Origin: Pogona vitticeps
Taxonomy: Eukaryota > Chordata > Lepidosauria > Squamata > Agamidae
Direction of reading: 5' to 3'
Assembly (NCBI RefSeq): GCF_051106095.1
Contig: NC_135789.1
Location: forward strand, 19,143,501-19,207,500
DNA length: 64,000 nucleotides
How positions within the stretch are numbered: the first letter of the stretch is position 1; each line of letters opens with the position of its first letter. Below are positions 23,702 through 34,152 of the stretch, piece after piece. A program made the position numbers and the translations under genes. Under the pieces are notes generated by a model, which saw only the letters and a program-made list of their open reading frames with translations, searched no databases and was not told the origin of the DNA.

Positions 23702-24249
23702 CCCCTGCAAAAGGCAACAGAAAGATGGGACTTATTTAATAAATAGACTGAATCAACAGGCAGTAGCTGAAATGAGAACTTTATATACAAGGCAGAAAAG
23801 AGTATATAGAATGATTCAAAATTTGATATGGCAATAGGTATAGATTGGATATTAGTATGTCATTGTCTCCCCTCTTCCTCACAAATCCCGACTCCCCTTT
23901 TCCTTTGTCACTCCTTATGTTAAAAAAAATAAAATAAAAAAATCTGGAAAAAAAAAGCACGGCAACAAGTTTCAGTGTCTCAAACTGTGGCTTATCAAAA
24001 ATGCAACCATCAGAACCATCCTCTGCTACCAAATGTGTTGGGAAAAAAAGCAGGCTTTAAAAAAAATTGTTCACAGAAGAAAAAAAGAGAGAAAAGCAAC
24101 AGACCAAGTATAAAGGGAAAAAAAACTAACTACTAACCCCTCTATTTAAACGAAACCCTCCCCCCTTTGGAGTCAGAGACTCCAGCCTCGTTAACCCCTC
24201 TACTCTCCCCGGTTTGGTTTCCAGTGTATACTAGGTAGATATACATATA

Positions 24250-26371
24250 CAGTGGTGCCTTGCTTAACGAGCGCCCCGTTTAACGACGAATCCGCATACC
24301 AATGCGGATTTTGCGATCGCTTTTGCAATCGCATTGCTATGTTGACTATGGGGAACATAGCCCAATTTTCCCCCAGCTGAGCGGCGGGAGTTTCGAAGCC
24401 CCGCCGCTCAGCTGGGGGAAAATGCCGGTGGTGGCCTTGGAAGGACTTTCAAAAGGTCTCTCAAAAAAGAAAAAAAGAAAAAAAAAGGAGCTCTCAAAGG
24501 GTCTTTCCGAAGCCACTGCCTGCATTCTCCTTCGGAAGGGGCATTTCCCCCCAGCTCAGCGGGAGCCCCGCCGCTCAGCTGGGGGAAAATGTCGGTGGTG
24601 GGCGGCGGCCTCGGAAGGACCCTGAAGCCACCACCGACCGCCAACATTTGCCTTTGGAGCTCTCAAAGGGCCCTCTCTGACATTGGAGAGAGCCCTTTGA
24701 GAGCTTGGAAGGCTCTCAGCAGCAGCGGGAGCAGGGTAGGGTGGATCTGGATGGCTTCCAGGCAAAGCACTGGAAGCCCTCCAGACCGCCCCCTGCCGCC
24801 CCCGCCGCTTGAAGCCGCCCTGCGCCGCCTATCCAGGAGTCTGAGCATGCTCGGACTCCTAGATAGGCGGCGCGGGGTGGCTTCAAGCGGTGGTAGTGGG
24901 GTCCGGACGGCTTCCAGTGCTTTTCCTGGAAGCCTTCTGGACCCCCCTACCCAGCCCCCACCGCCCCATGCCGCCTATCCCAGCCATGCTCGGACTCTTG
25001 GATAGGCGGCGCGGGGTGGCTTCAAGCGGCGGCAGCGGCAGCAGGGGGATCCGGACAGCTTCTGGACTCCCCTACCCAGCTCCCACCGCCCCGCGCCGCC
25101 TATCCCAGCCATGCTCCCATAGCCCAATTTTCCCTCAGCTGAGCGGCAGGAGCTTCAAAGCCCCACCGCTCAGCTGGGGGAAAATGTCGGCGGTGGGCGG
25201 CAGCCTTGGAAGGACCCCGAAGCCACCGCTGGCTGCCAACATTTGCCTTCGGAGCTCTCAAAGGGCCCCCCTCCGACATTGGAGAAAGCCCTTTGAGAGC
25301 TTGGAAGGCTCTCAGCAGAGGCGGGGGCAGGGTAGGGTGGATCTGGATGGCTTCCAGGCAAAGCACTGGAAGCCGTCCGGACCCCCCCACCCTGCCGCCA
25401 CCGCCACTTGAAGCCGCCCCGCGCCGCCTATCCCAGCCATGCTTCAAGCGGCTTCAAGCGACGGCGGCAGCAGGGGGGGTTCCGGATGGCTTCCAGTACT
25501 TTGCCTGGAAGCCATCCGGATCCACCCTACCCTGCCCCCGCTGCTGCTGAGAGCCTTCTGAGCTCTCAAAGGGCTTTCTCCAATGTCGGAGGGGGGCCCT
25601 TTGAGAGCTTCGAAGGCAAATGTCAGCAGTCGGCGGTGGGTTCGGGGTCCTTCAGAGGCCACCGCCCACATTTTCCCCCAGCTGAGCAGTGGGGCTTCGA
25701 AGCTCCCGCTGCTCAGCTGGGGGGAAATTGGGCTATGGGAGCATGGCTGGGATAGGCGGCGTGGGGCGGCGGGGGCAGGGTACGGTGGATCCAGTTGGCT
25801 TCCAGGCAAAGCACTGGAAGCCGTCCGGACACCCACCCACCCTGCCGCCGCCGCCGCTTGGAGCCGCCCCGCGCCCGGTTTCCCAGCCATGCTCGGACTC
25901 CTGGGAGTCCGAGCATGGCTGGGATAGGCGGGCGCGGGGCAGCTCCCGGTGGCAGAGGCAGGGTGGGGGGGTCCGGACCCCCCCACACCCTGCCGCCGCT
26001 ACCACTGGTTGGAGCCGCTGGCCGGCAGGCCCTTCGGAGCAGCCGTAGGGGAAGGGTTCCCCCACCGTCATTCCGAAGCGCTCCAGCTGGCCAGCTGTGT
26101 GAAAATGGGGGCTTTTCCTCCCAAAGGCCCCATTTTCACACATCTAATTGGCGGTTCTCAAATGGCCACCGGCGGTGTCCTCGCTTACCGAGGCGGCGAA
26201 AATGGCGGCCCTATGGAGGAAACCTCGCATAGCGGTGAGTTTTCACCCCACAGAAACGCATTAAACAAAGTTTAATGCGTTTCTATGGGGTTTTCCGTCC
26301 CACATTGCGATGTTTCCATATAGCGACGATTAATCCGGAATGGATTAATGTCACTATGCCGGGCACCACTG
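24250..26371. mobile_element. GC-rich 2.1 kb Tigger-family MITE with internal palindromes
   Basis: The ends are cagtggtgccttgcttaacg at the left and the inverse ccgggcaccactg at the right, each next to TA. Near the right end lie tatagcgacgattaatccgg and related blocks shared with other family members. The interior is GC-rich and built from repeated inverted modules: cagctgagcggcgggag paired with its inverse (24370-24420, 24545-24595, 25135-25185, 25675-25725), tctcaaagggcc blocks, and ggcttccaggcaaagcactgg blocks. The many Pro/Ala/Arg-rich frames across it are side effects of this composition. There is no transposase. Confidence 0.85.
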
Positions 26372-26420
26372 TATCATAAACTTTGCCCTACACTCCTGTA
26401 CTCTTCTGGGCCCAAGAGTA

Positions 26421-26905
26421 CAGTGGTGCCTCGCTTAACGAGTGCCTCGCTCAACAATGAATTCACATAACGATGGCCTTTGCTGGAAATTTTGCCGCCT
26501 CACCTAACGATGTTTCCTATGGGGGATTTTCGCATAACGGTGTTTGGGACCTTGCTTCACTTAACAATGACAGTTTTAGGTCCCCTGTTTAGCTTAACGT
26601 TTTTTTTTGATAGCCCTGTTTTCGCTATTTTAAAAATATTCTAAAATGTTTAAAAATGGTTAAAATGCTTGGAATTGTTAGTGCACCTAATAAAACCTTC
26701 GTTAAAGTAATTTGGCGTCGTTCTGAGTCTTCTTGAATTTTTGGTGATTTTTTTCACCATTGAAATGTATTGAATAGGCTCCTATTGGAACGGATTAACC
26801 GGTTTTCAATGCATTCCTATGGGAAATGGTGTTTCGCTTAACGATGTTTTCACATAACGATGTTTTTAATGGAACCAATTAACATCGTTATGCGAGGCAC
26901 CACTG
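26421..26905. mobile_element. Tigger-family MITE, complete
   Basis: The inverted ends cagtggtgcctcgcttaacg and cgttatgcgaggcaccactg are flanked by TA on both sides. The body matches the truncated copy at 9949-10282. It is inserted in the minus-strand L1 relic. Confidence 0.93.
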
Positions 26906-27483
26906 TATATTAGTTCCCAGCTTTGTTTTACATAGTCTCTTGGTTGTTCCCATAGTGCTTCTGATAGAGTATCCAGTTCTGCTATATCCCATAGCTTCTT
27001 TAACAACTCTTCTATTGTCGGAACCTCTTCGGTTTTCCATTTTTGGGCCCAGAGTAATCTGGCTGCTGTGAGTACATACATGAGACAAAGCTTCAATTTA
27101 ATATCATTAATTCCTGATATGACATTCAATAATGTCATTTCAGGTTTTATATCTAATTTCTGCTCAGTAATTTCTTTCACTAATTCCCATACCTGTGTCC
27201 AATAATTTTTGACCTTTTCGCACGTCCACCACATATGATAATAAGTTCCTGCATTTTTTTACACTTCCAACATATATTGCTGTTACCCTCTGACATTTTG
27301 CTAGTCTTACAGGTATGTCATGCTATCTGTAGAACATTTTGAGGATATTTTCTCTAAGATTTACTGGTTTAAACATCTTATAGCTTTCTTTCCACATCTT
27401 AGTCCAATCATCAAGATCCATATTGTATCCAAATTTTTTTGCCCATTTTACCATTGTCTCTTTCACCCTCTCATCCTCTAAGT

Positions 27484-27619
27484 CAGTGGTCCCCAACATT
27501 GGGCCTCCAGATGTTCTTGGACTTCAACTCCCAGAAATCCTGGCCAGCAGAGATGGTGGTGAAGGCTTCTGGGCCTTGTAGTCCAAGAACATCTGGAGGC
27601 CCAAGGTTGGGGACCACTG
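27484..27619. mobile_element. hAT-type palindromic MITE, copy 2
   Basis: The inverted ends cagtggtccccaacattggg and cccaaggttggggaccactg are flanked by the exact 8-bp duplication ctctaagt (27476-27483 and 27620-27627), diagnostic of hAT-type insertion. Nearly the whole element is a hairpin. It sits in the minus-strand L1 relic. Confidence 0.95.
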
Positions 27620-27665
27620 CTCTAAGTCATATTCTAATAAGTATATGTACATTTTCTTAAATTGG

Positions 27666-27826
27666 GGGAGCAGAAGGGTTAATGTGGCTGGAGTCTCTGA
27701 CTCCAAAGAGGGGAGGGGTTAGTTTAATTTGAGGGATTAATTAGTTTTTTCTTTTTTCTTTTCCCCATGTTTTTCTTCTTTTTTTGTGAAAATAAAAACA
27801 AAACAAAACAAAACAAAAAGATCAGT
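27666..27826 (+). mobile_element. L1-type 3' UTR with A-rich tail
   Basis: The plus strand reads ggctggagtctctgactcc, then ggttagtttaatttgaggg, and ends in a tail of AAAAC repeats (27785-27826). It is an inverted relative of 24070-24195. The tail orientation shows a plus-strand LINE 3' end next to the minus-strand L1 fragment. Confidence 0.6.
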
Positions 27827-27829
27827 GTA

Positions 27830-29100
27830 AGCTGCGGTTGCCATGGAAACAAGACAATGTTTACTGCTTCCCTCAGAGAATTCAACTTGTTTTAAACAGT
27901 AAACCTTTTTGGTTTGATTATCATTCTTCCCTGTATTAGGATTATTCCGCCCACACTGGAATTGTAAATGACCTGGCTGGCCACAGTTAAAACATAGTTC
28001 TTTCTCTCATTCTGAGGAGATTTGTTGAACTTTGACTCAGGGTTTATTTACCTTGGTAGGCTAGGTCTTGGCAGTTTATGGGAAAGACTGGCCTTCTCTT
28101 TCTGATGTTTTGCTGAGGTAATTTTCATTAAAGGGTTTCTTATTGTTGGCTCAGTTTGGTCTGTTAATTTTTAACTCTGAGAATCATGGGTTCCTGTACT
28201 CATTAATAAAATCTGCCTGTTCACCCACTTCTAGTAGATCTTTAGGATTTTTGTCCCTAACTAAATATTGCAATTTCCCAGGTAATATGGAGTAAAATTG
28301 TTCTAACCAAATTAGATTCTTCATTTGTTCTAGGATAGTGATATTCTCCCTTTTCATCCACTTCTCGAGACATTGCAGCAATTTAGCTTCCAACTGTGAA
28401 CAAGATTCCTCCTGCTTTTTAGTAAGAGAGCGAAATTTTCGCCTCAAGTGTTCAGCGTTAATACAAAAACGTGGATAAACCATCTTTTTATACACCTCAA
28501 AACCTTTTGCCTTCTCGAGGGGTATCTGGGAATACAACTCAGTGAGGTCCCCACTAATTTGAGCCTTCAAAACAACCATCCTTTCCTCATCTCGAATTTC
28601 AAAGTCCCAGCAGGCACGCTCAAAGGCAATGAGAAAAGATTCGGGACAGTCCCCTCTTTTATATTGGGGAAACTTCTAAAGATTAATTTTTGAGAGAATT
28701 CCCCCTCCAACACTGTTGTTATTGTTAAGGTTATTGTTTGGAGCAGAAATTTCTAACTGTCTCATCTGTAATTGAAAATCCATCTCTTTTTCTCTTAATT
28801 CCATTTGTCTAGCCTCAGCTTTTTCTCTAGCCTCTAGCTCAGCTGCCATTTGTCTGGCCTCTTGCTCAGCTGCCGTCTGCCTGGCCTCTTGCTCAGCTCT
28901 GAGGTGTAGTTCTTTAAATTCTAATTCCCTGGCTTTAGCTTTGAATTCCTGTTCCAGCTTCTATTTTTCAAACTCCTGAGGGCTTAATTCCTTTTGTTCC
29001 CCTGAGACACCCTCATCAAATTCCTCTTGTTGTTGTTCTATTTCAGATAAAGGGTCACTGTTTCCATCCATTTCTTGAAGTAATACCTCCCCCTTTTAGT
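27830..29100 (-). mobile_element. Gmr1-like gag remnants with SCAN-like capsid segment
   Basis: Fossil gag of the surrounding LTR element. In element order: a glutamate-rich coiled coil (blocks such as AEQEARQMAAELEAREK, 29.1-28.75 kb), a capsid segment at 28579-28184 with FRSLTKKQEESCSQLEAKLL and LEQFYSILPGKLQYLVRD, which matches the SCAN fold pattern, and a zinc knuckle CFNCGQPGHLQFQC near 27.98 kb. SCAN domains of vertebrate zinc-finger proteins are known to derive from the capsid of Gmr1-like elements, which supports the family call. Broken. Confidence 0.8.
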
Positions 29101-29582
29101 ACATTTGTGTGGCAAATTTACTTATGGAATGATTAATATAGAGTGTTTACTGAATTTTAAAGGACCTGTCTTTCTTCTCCTACTTCCAGTCACTAAAATA
29201 ATTCTATTTCAAGCGAAGGCTTTCTCCTTTCTTCCCTCAGATCTGCTCTGACCCTTGGCTTCTGCTTTTTCACAAGCACTCTCTAAGAGCCTTGGGCCTT
29301 AAGCTAGCTGACTGGTCCTCAGATCCTGAGGTAAAACACAAGAACTTTCAGAGTCGTTCCCTAACTTAGACCCCCCCCCCCAGTTCTGGGTTCAGAAGCC
29401 TCCACCACTAAGCTTTTCCCAAAAGCTCTAGTGAGGTGCCAAACTTCTTTGCCAAAGACCTCCGTCTAAAAGGTACCCTTGACTCAAGAAAAATTATTTT
29501 TAAATTCAGGCTAGTCTGGAATTCTTTGAGTTCAAACTCAGGCTTCAATGGATTCCTTCATATCCTGCCACTGGACACCAAT

Positions 29583-29733
29583 TGTGGTGTTCACCCTTGT
29601 TGACTCCGCCTCTTATAGCATCTCCCTCGGCTCCGCCTCTCAGCAACATGAATATGCATGAACACCTTACATAACAAACACGAACCATTACATACAACAT
29701 GAACCACAGACTTAAGAAATGGGGAACGCTACA
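29583..29733 (-). repeat. 5' LTR of the Gmr1-like element (shortened)
   Basis: It shares both ends with the 441-bp LTR at 13885-14325 but is only 151 bp long. It is flanked outside by gtcat, the partner of gtcgt. Confidence 0.85.
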
Positions 29734-30281
29734 GTCATCTTTGACATGTTGTCTTTCTTGAAGTAGGAACATATTTCTTTTATTTATTTATTTTAGTTTA
29801 GAAAACTTTCCTTTCTCCAGGGTCACACCGTCCCTTAACATTCCATCAGAAACACTGTTTCTTCAAAAATGACTTGCCCTAATTTCATAGTAGATTATCA
29901 GTAGCTGGTAAGTAATTCAATCAAGAAACATAACATTTAGTATTCCTTTAATGGTAGAACCTACTGTACTACATTTTAAAGGCAAAGAGGGGAAAAATAA
30001 AAAAAGAAATCAAAATGAAAAAGAAATGCAATAGCTAAGACAAAAACAACATAATTGTTCCAGTGAATCGGAAAAGACGGAAGGGATGACTTTATAGCAC
30101 TTTTAATCTCATTTCAGTTTTGAACTTTATTTATAAAAAAAATTATCCTGCTTTTCTCCTTATAAAGAACTGAAGGCCCTGATTCCATTGGCACAATAAC
30201 TGACTGTTAGCTCATTGAAAGAATACACTTTTCTGTGTCCTCAGGCTTATGAAACAAATCAACAGGGAGCCAGATGGAATA

Positions 30282-30322
<41 letters not shown>

Positions 30323-30390
30323 CACATCACATACCATCCCTAGGGCCTTCCTAATGTCGTCACATAGTGTGAAATGGAATTTTCATATGT
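29734..30390. other. Unassigned DNA with a (CA)n microsatellite
   Basis: A (CA)n run of about 18 units lies at 30285-30320. The rest is AT-rich with no recognised element. Confidence 0.5.
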
Positions 30391-30399
30391 CAGCTTATG

Positions 30400-30960
30400 T
30401 GCTGTTGTGAATGCCTTTCGTTGCCAAACCACAGGAAATAACAGAATCTGCTGCTGTTTTGGTCCTCCAAATAGCTGACCCTTCTCCCTGGCATGTTTGT
30501 GGCAACAGAAAAACTCAGAAGTCTCACAATAAACAGAGGAGGTCTACAAATTGCTTCTGAATGAGGAGGAGACACACAATGAGCCCTCCTTATAACAACC
30601 TTGTCATCACCCGGTAGTTCTAACGCAGTTCGTAAAAGGCCTTCCCAAAACGTAATTGATTGATCTTGCTCACTCTTAACTAGAACACCAAGGCTTCTCA
30701 AATTCAGTCGACATCTGATGCCTTCCAGCTGATCTGTTTTAGCCATCGGTTCTGCATTTGACTTTTGTAGGGCGGTCATTGCTCTGCTATGTGTTGAAGT
30801 GATATTTTCTGAGTCAGGGCTTCTGGCTTCAGCCTCACCAACCATGCCTGCTACCTTTTCAAGGTTAAGAGCCAGAGTGGCCAGGCCCCCTCGGCAGGTC
30901 AGGGGGGGAATGGGATCTGCCTGCTGTACACCGGGGCCCTGGAACAGAGAAGACACCCAT
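30400..30960 (-). pseudogene. L1/Tx1-like ORF1 relic
   Basis: The 188-codon minus-strand frame has MAKTDQLEGIRCRLNLRSLG, then FWEGLLRTALELPGDDKVVIRRAHCV and PLFIVRLLSFSVATN. This is the coiled-coil to RNA-recognition transition typical of L1/Tx1 ORF1p (usually DQLE.RSRR.NLRI.G, then ERAHR and P..IIVRLLNF). No ORF2 follows on the minus strand, so it is a short relic. The GC-rich stretch at 31.0-31.56 kb could be its 5' UTR. Confidence 0.65.
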
Positions 30961-32430
30961 CACATGGCCAGAAGCACCGCTGCGGCCTCAGCAAGATGAG
31001 AAATAGGAGAGAGCTGGGAGGAGGAGAAAAACTCCGAGGAAGCCCAGGAAGATGCTCGGGAGTTCCTGACAATGGCAGCAGGAGGGGAGGATGAAGGCAC
31101 AGGGCTGAAGGAAAGAGACTGGGCAGAAGGTCATGGAGGTATGTTGCCCTGTCCTGCAGAGGCTCTCCGGGTGAGACCAGGAAGTGAGGGCTGGGAGTCA
31201 AGTCAATGGTAAGTTCAGGGAGACCCCTGGCACCTAGGTGAGCAACAGAAACTCCTTCCACCTTGTCTTCCATCCTGTTTCTGATGCAGAGCCTGAAGCC
31301 TGCCTAGCCTAGGCTGTGGCTGCTGTCCGACCTCTCCTTATGTGGACCCAGCCCTCCCACCCAGTTTTTCCCTCTTGCAGAGGCCAACGGTTAGAGGGAG
31401 AAGCAGGGGAGTGGGGAGAGACCTCTCCCTCTTGGGGCTTAGGCAGTTGGACTGGTGAGACAGACATCCTTGGGGGGAGGGTCTGAGCTGTCTCAGGCCT
31501 GGAGTATCTCAGTATAGTCATAGCATATGACATCATCCTTACCCCTCCTGACAAAGATCCTCTTCTCTTCTAAATGAACTACAAAATCTCTGTGTCTTCT
31601 CTGAGTTGAAACAAGGCCATGTCCTCAAAACATTTTCTACCAAGCTTCCGAATGCTCAAGAGGTTAACCTCTCAACCACGTCTTTCTCCAGTTTGCACAG
31701 ATCCCAGGATCCTGCCTTTCAAGCAGAGACTCACCCCTCCCATGAGTTCATGTAGGTTCATACAGTTCACAGAGCAGAAGGCAATATTGCTGTTTCATGT
31801 TGATTTCTATTAATTTTTATTCAATGAAACATTTCCCTATTTAGTAAGTAAAAGCAAGTAAGCAGGAGAGAAAGTTTTGCCAAAATTACACACCTCAAAG
31901 TCTGCAGTCTTTAGGATGGCAGTGATGGACCAGTTCCAGGCCCCAATTGAATTAGCGACAATGGTCTCTGGGGCAGGTGTTTCTTGGACTTATTCCCCCA
32001 TGTTGGTTAAGGTCACTTCTTCCTCTCCCGATCTATTGCTTCCCTGCCTTTGCCTTGACTCCCAGTCTCCAAAACCTTAATCACTTCCAGTACTTCCTAC
32101 CAACCTCTGGACAGTTTGCAAGTAAATGACGCAAGGCACACATCGGCCACTTCCCCAGCAACCTGGGGACTTACTTTACCAACCTCAGAAGGACGGAAGG
32201 CTGAGTCATTCTTGATCCAGCTACCTGAATCCACGGTTGTCAAACACAGGTCCTCAGCAGAGTCTTGGCTGCTGTCCAGCATTTTATCCCATGCACCACG
32301 AGGAGGAGTCACAAGTATATCAGTTCAGTTCACTTCCAATCAGGTCTCGAAGCAACTGATAAGGTTGAGATCCATCTGATTCAACCTTTTATGTGTCTTA
32401 AACTCCAGTACTGATCTTACCTATTACTAA
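30961..32430. other. Unassigned intergenic DNA
   Basis: No gene, RNA or element was recognised. Frames in the GC-rich 31.0-31.56 kb part have no motifs. Confidence 0.45.
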
Positions 32431-32431
32431 T

Positions 32432-32500
32432 TGTTTATTTATTTATTTTATTTTATTTTATTTATTTATTTGCTTTTTACCCCGCCCCTCTAGACCATAT
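32432..32500 (-). mobile_element. LINE 3' terminus, (TTTA)n and ttaccccgcccctc
   Basis: On the minus strand this reads gaggggcggggtaaaaagc followed by an AAAT repeat, the usual CR1/L3-type 3' terminus in squamates. Only the tip remains. Confidence 0.55.
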
Positions 32501-33156
32501 TGTTGAGGTATGGGATTGTTGAGGTATGGGATTCTTCCCTTGCCACAAAATCCTGTTGTGTAGCTCAGCCAGCGTAGCTTCAGAGTTGTGCCAGATGCTG
32601 TGAAATTGGCCCTGAGGACAAAGTCATATTCAAGAAGCCGTTCCATTGGCACCGTCTCACATTCTGTTGTGTGGCTGTTGTGGAATTCGTTGTGTGGTTT
32701 GTTCAATAACCAAATTGTGTAGTTCAGAGGAAAACCTATGGACTGCGTGGGCGCTAACTCCTGCTGTGAATATAAGCTTGTGTCAATTTAAACGACACAG
32801 AGTACAGAGATTTCAGTAAATTTTAACGACAATAACTCCAAGCACATAAGCTTGTAGCCCTACTATATAAGTAATAATAGTGTAAATAAGTAAAATAGAG
32901 CTTCATATGCATTTTATATACCTTAGCTTTAATTTTATCTATCTAGATTAAGAGGGCTTCTCCTGAAAGGCATAAGGGGACATGACAGCATAGTTCCACA
33001 AAATGTTAGCCCGAACCTCACAAACGTATGAAGAGTCTCTACAATGCTGGCTATTACTTTGAGGGAAAAAGCTTTTCCCCCTTAACTGAATGTCACATGT
33101 AAATTTCCATCTATTTAAACATCTGTATCATTCCTAGATGGCCGGATGGCTCTGTG
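32501..33156. other. Unassigned intergenic DNA
   Basis: A short tandem duplication, gaggtatgggatt, occurs at about 32506-32533. Nothing else was recognised. Confidence 0.4.
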
Positions 33157-33274
33157 TATTTTTCATTCGCAAGTCGAAGCTCCGTTTGCAAGTCGAAGCA
33201 AAATTTTGCAAATGGAGCTGTTCGTAACTCAAAATGTTCATAAGTAGAGACGTTCGCAAGTCGAGGTACCACTG
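33157..33274. mobile_element. Tigger-family MITE fragment (right end)
   Basis: It ends cgcaagtcgaggtaccactg followed by TA, and carries repeated gcaagtcgaag blocks. The left terminal repeat was not found. Confidence 0.7.
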
Positions 33275-33289
33275 TAGATCCAGCCATTG

Positions 33290-33422
33290 TGGCCTCAAGG
33301 AGGCTGCACAGTCTCAAGAACTGCCAAGAAAGGAAGGAGAAAACATTTATGAGTTACTTTCTACCTGGAGAACCTTGAAAAGGGTTGTCATAAGCCAGCA
33401 TAGGCATGACAGCACACAATTA
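33290..33422 (+). mobile_element. tRNA-derived SINE fragment (family of 1160-1374)
   Basis: It contains the 3' body ggagaaccttgaaaagggttgtcataag followed by gcatgacagcacacaat, the tail of the family seen at 1.2 and 10.3 kb. The head is degraded. Confidence 0.65.
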
Positions 33423-33453
33423 TTTTATAAATTGGAATAAAACAGTTACCCCT

Positions 33454-33542
33454 TTAACGTTTAAGCTTTTCACCAGTGTGAGTTCTATGATGTGAACTAA
33501 GGGCTTTGCCATCACTGAAGCTTTTTCTACATTCCATACAGT
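33454..33542 (-). pseudogene. Detached last C2H2 finger and stop of the zinc-finger gene
   Basis: On the minus strand this reads NCMECRKSFSDGKALSSHHR followed by THTGEKLKR and TAA. It is a complete C2H2 finger (Cys-x2-Cys, His-x3-His) with a terminal linker and stop codon. Its orientation and consensus match the array at 44513-46567. The array stops abruptly in the middle of a finger with the same SF(S/T)DGKAL helix start. The simplest reading is that this is the original 3' end of that exon, now 11 kb away behind a stack of transposon insertions. It could instead be a separate paralogous fragment. Confidence 0.85.
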
Positions 33543-34152
33543 TATTGTATTTTTCCGTGTATAAAATGATACCTTTTCCTACAATAATTAGAGGAAAAAT
33601 TGAGGGTCATTTAATCCATGGAAGGAGGCAGTCACATGCGCGCTTGAGCGCCTCTTGCAGCTGCTACCCAATTGCCTCTTCCCGAGCTCACGGCTTGTCC
33701 CCTGTGGTTGCTGAGGCAGCAGCAGCAGGCGAAGGCGAAGGAGCAGTCACACATGCTCAGGCACCTCTTGCTGCTGCCTCCCCGATCACCTCCTCCACTG
33801 GGACAGACGGGGCTCAGCTCACGTCGCCACCTTGTCCCCTCCAGTGGCGGAGGCAGCAGGAGGCGGAGGTGAAGGAACATGCTTGGGTGCCTCTTGTTGC
33901 TGACGCCACTGCCGGATCACTTCCTTCAGCGAGAGTCTCCTTAGGGCAGGGGACAAGGCGGTGACATGAGCTGGAGGTGAGCCCCACCAGTCACACAGGA
34001 GGACATGATGGGTGGGCAGCGGAGACAACAGCAGCGGTAGGAAATGGAGGCGGAGAAGCAGTTGCCCATTAACTGCTCCTCTGCCTCCATCAAGGGTCAA
34101 AATTATGGGCTCGTTTTATACATTGGGGGATCATACACAGAAAAATATGGTA
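33543..34152. mobile_element. MITE with tatttttccgtgtata termini (hAT-like)
   Basis: The left end tattgtatttttccgtgtat is inverted at the right as atacacagaaaaatatggta. The interior repeats GC-rich blocks (for example gcctcttg-ctgctg and cttgtcccct-cag) three times. It abuts the detached zinc finger on the left and the Sauria SINE on the right. The terminal motif matches a widespread vertebrate MITE type. I could not prove the 8-bp duplication. Confidence 0.7.

Larger units (their letters stand above)
17914..23951 (+). mobile_element. L1 LINE, 5' truncated, with a LINE nested in ORF2
   Basis: The insertion is bounded by a 20-bp target duplication, aaaaagcacggcaacaagtt, at 17894-17913 and 23952-23971. 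The element starts within ORF1, carries ORF2 endonuclease, RT and C-terminal regions, and ends in an A-rich tail after a short 3' UTR. ORF2 is disrupted by a 1.47 kb antisense LINE at 19561-21025 and by several stops and frame shifts. The exact target duplication suggests moderate age. It lies in the minus-strand Copia leader. Confidence 0.93.
17484..24050 (-). mobile_element. Copia fragment (LTR end, leader, start of gag), split by an L1
   Basis: Minus-strand similarity to the Copia element at 38.53-39.01 kb runs from an LTR terminus and primer-binding site (24014-24031) through the leader to the beginning of gag (17484). It is interrupted by the L1 at 17914-23951. The primer-binding site here is an exact 18-nt match to the vertebrate initiator tRNA-Met 3' end. 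It is a broken partial copy of the same family, older than the L1 inside it. Confidence 0.85.
24060..27665 (-). mobile_element. L1 3' part (ORF2 C-terminus and 3' UTR) split by two MITEs
   Basis: On the minus strand, 27660-26906 encodes an L1 ORF2 C-terminus: MWWTCEKVKNYWTQVWELV, LCLMYVLTAARLLWAQKWK and DTLSEALWEQPRDYVKQSW. Stops and frame shifts lie in its first half. The sequence continues between two Tigger MITEs (26372-26420) and then as a 3' UTR-like stretch to about 24060 with the palindrome ggagtctctgactcc. It is a diverged relative of the L1 at 17.9-24.0 kb. Confidence 0.75.
13885..29733 (-). mobile_element. Gypsy-type (Gmr1-like) LTR element, broken, with nested insertions
   Basis: A fossil LTR element lies on the minus strand. 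Its LTRs are at 29583-29733 (5', much shortened) and 13885-14325 (3'). They begin TGTAGCGTTC and end GAACACCACA in element sense, with flanking 5-bp duplications gtcat and gtcgt. A purine tract (aaggggggagg) abuts the 3' LTR, and a TGG-initiated primer-site-like sequence follows the 5' LTR. Parts seen are a gag with long coiled coil, a SCAN-like capsid segment and a CCHC knuckle (29.1-27.8 kb), then protease-like and RNase H-like segments (17.3-14.7 kb). The middle, about 17.32-27.83 kb, is a pile of later insertions. It is broken in many places and looks old, though the LTR ends remain readable. Confidence 0.8.

Noticed and set aside
24302-26275. Many long Pro/Ala/Arg-rich reading frames on both strands
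   Set aside because: They lie in the GC-rich hairpin interior of a MITE with repeated modules. They overlap in all frames and have no domain or splice context.
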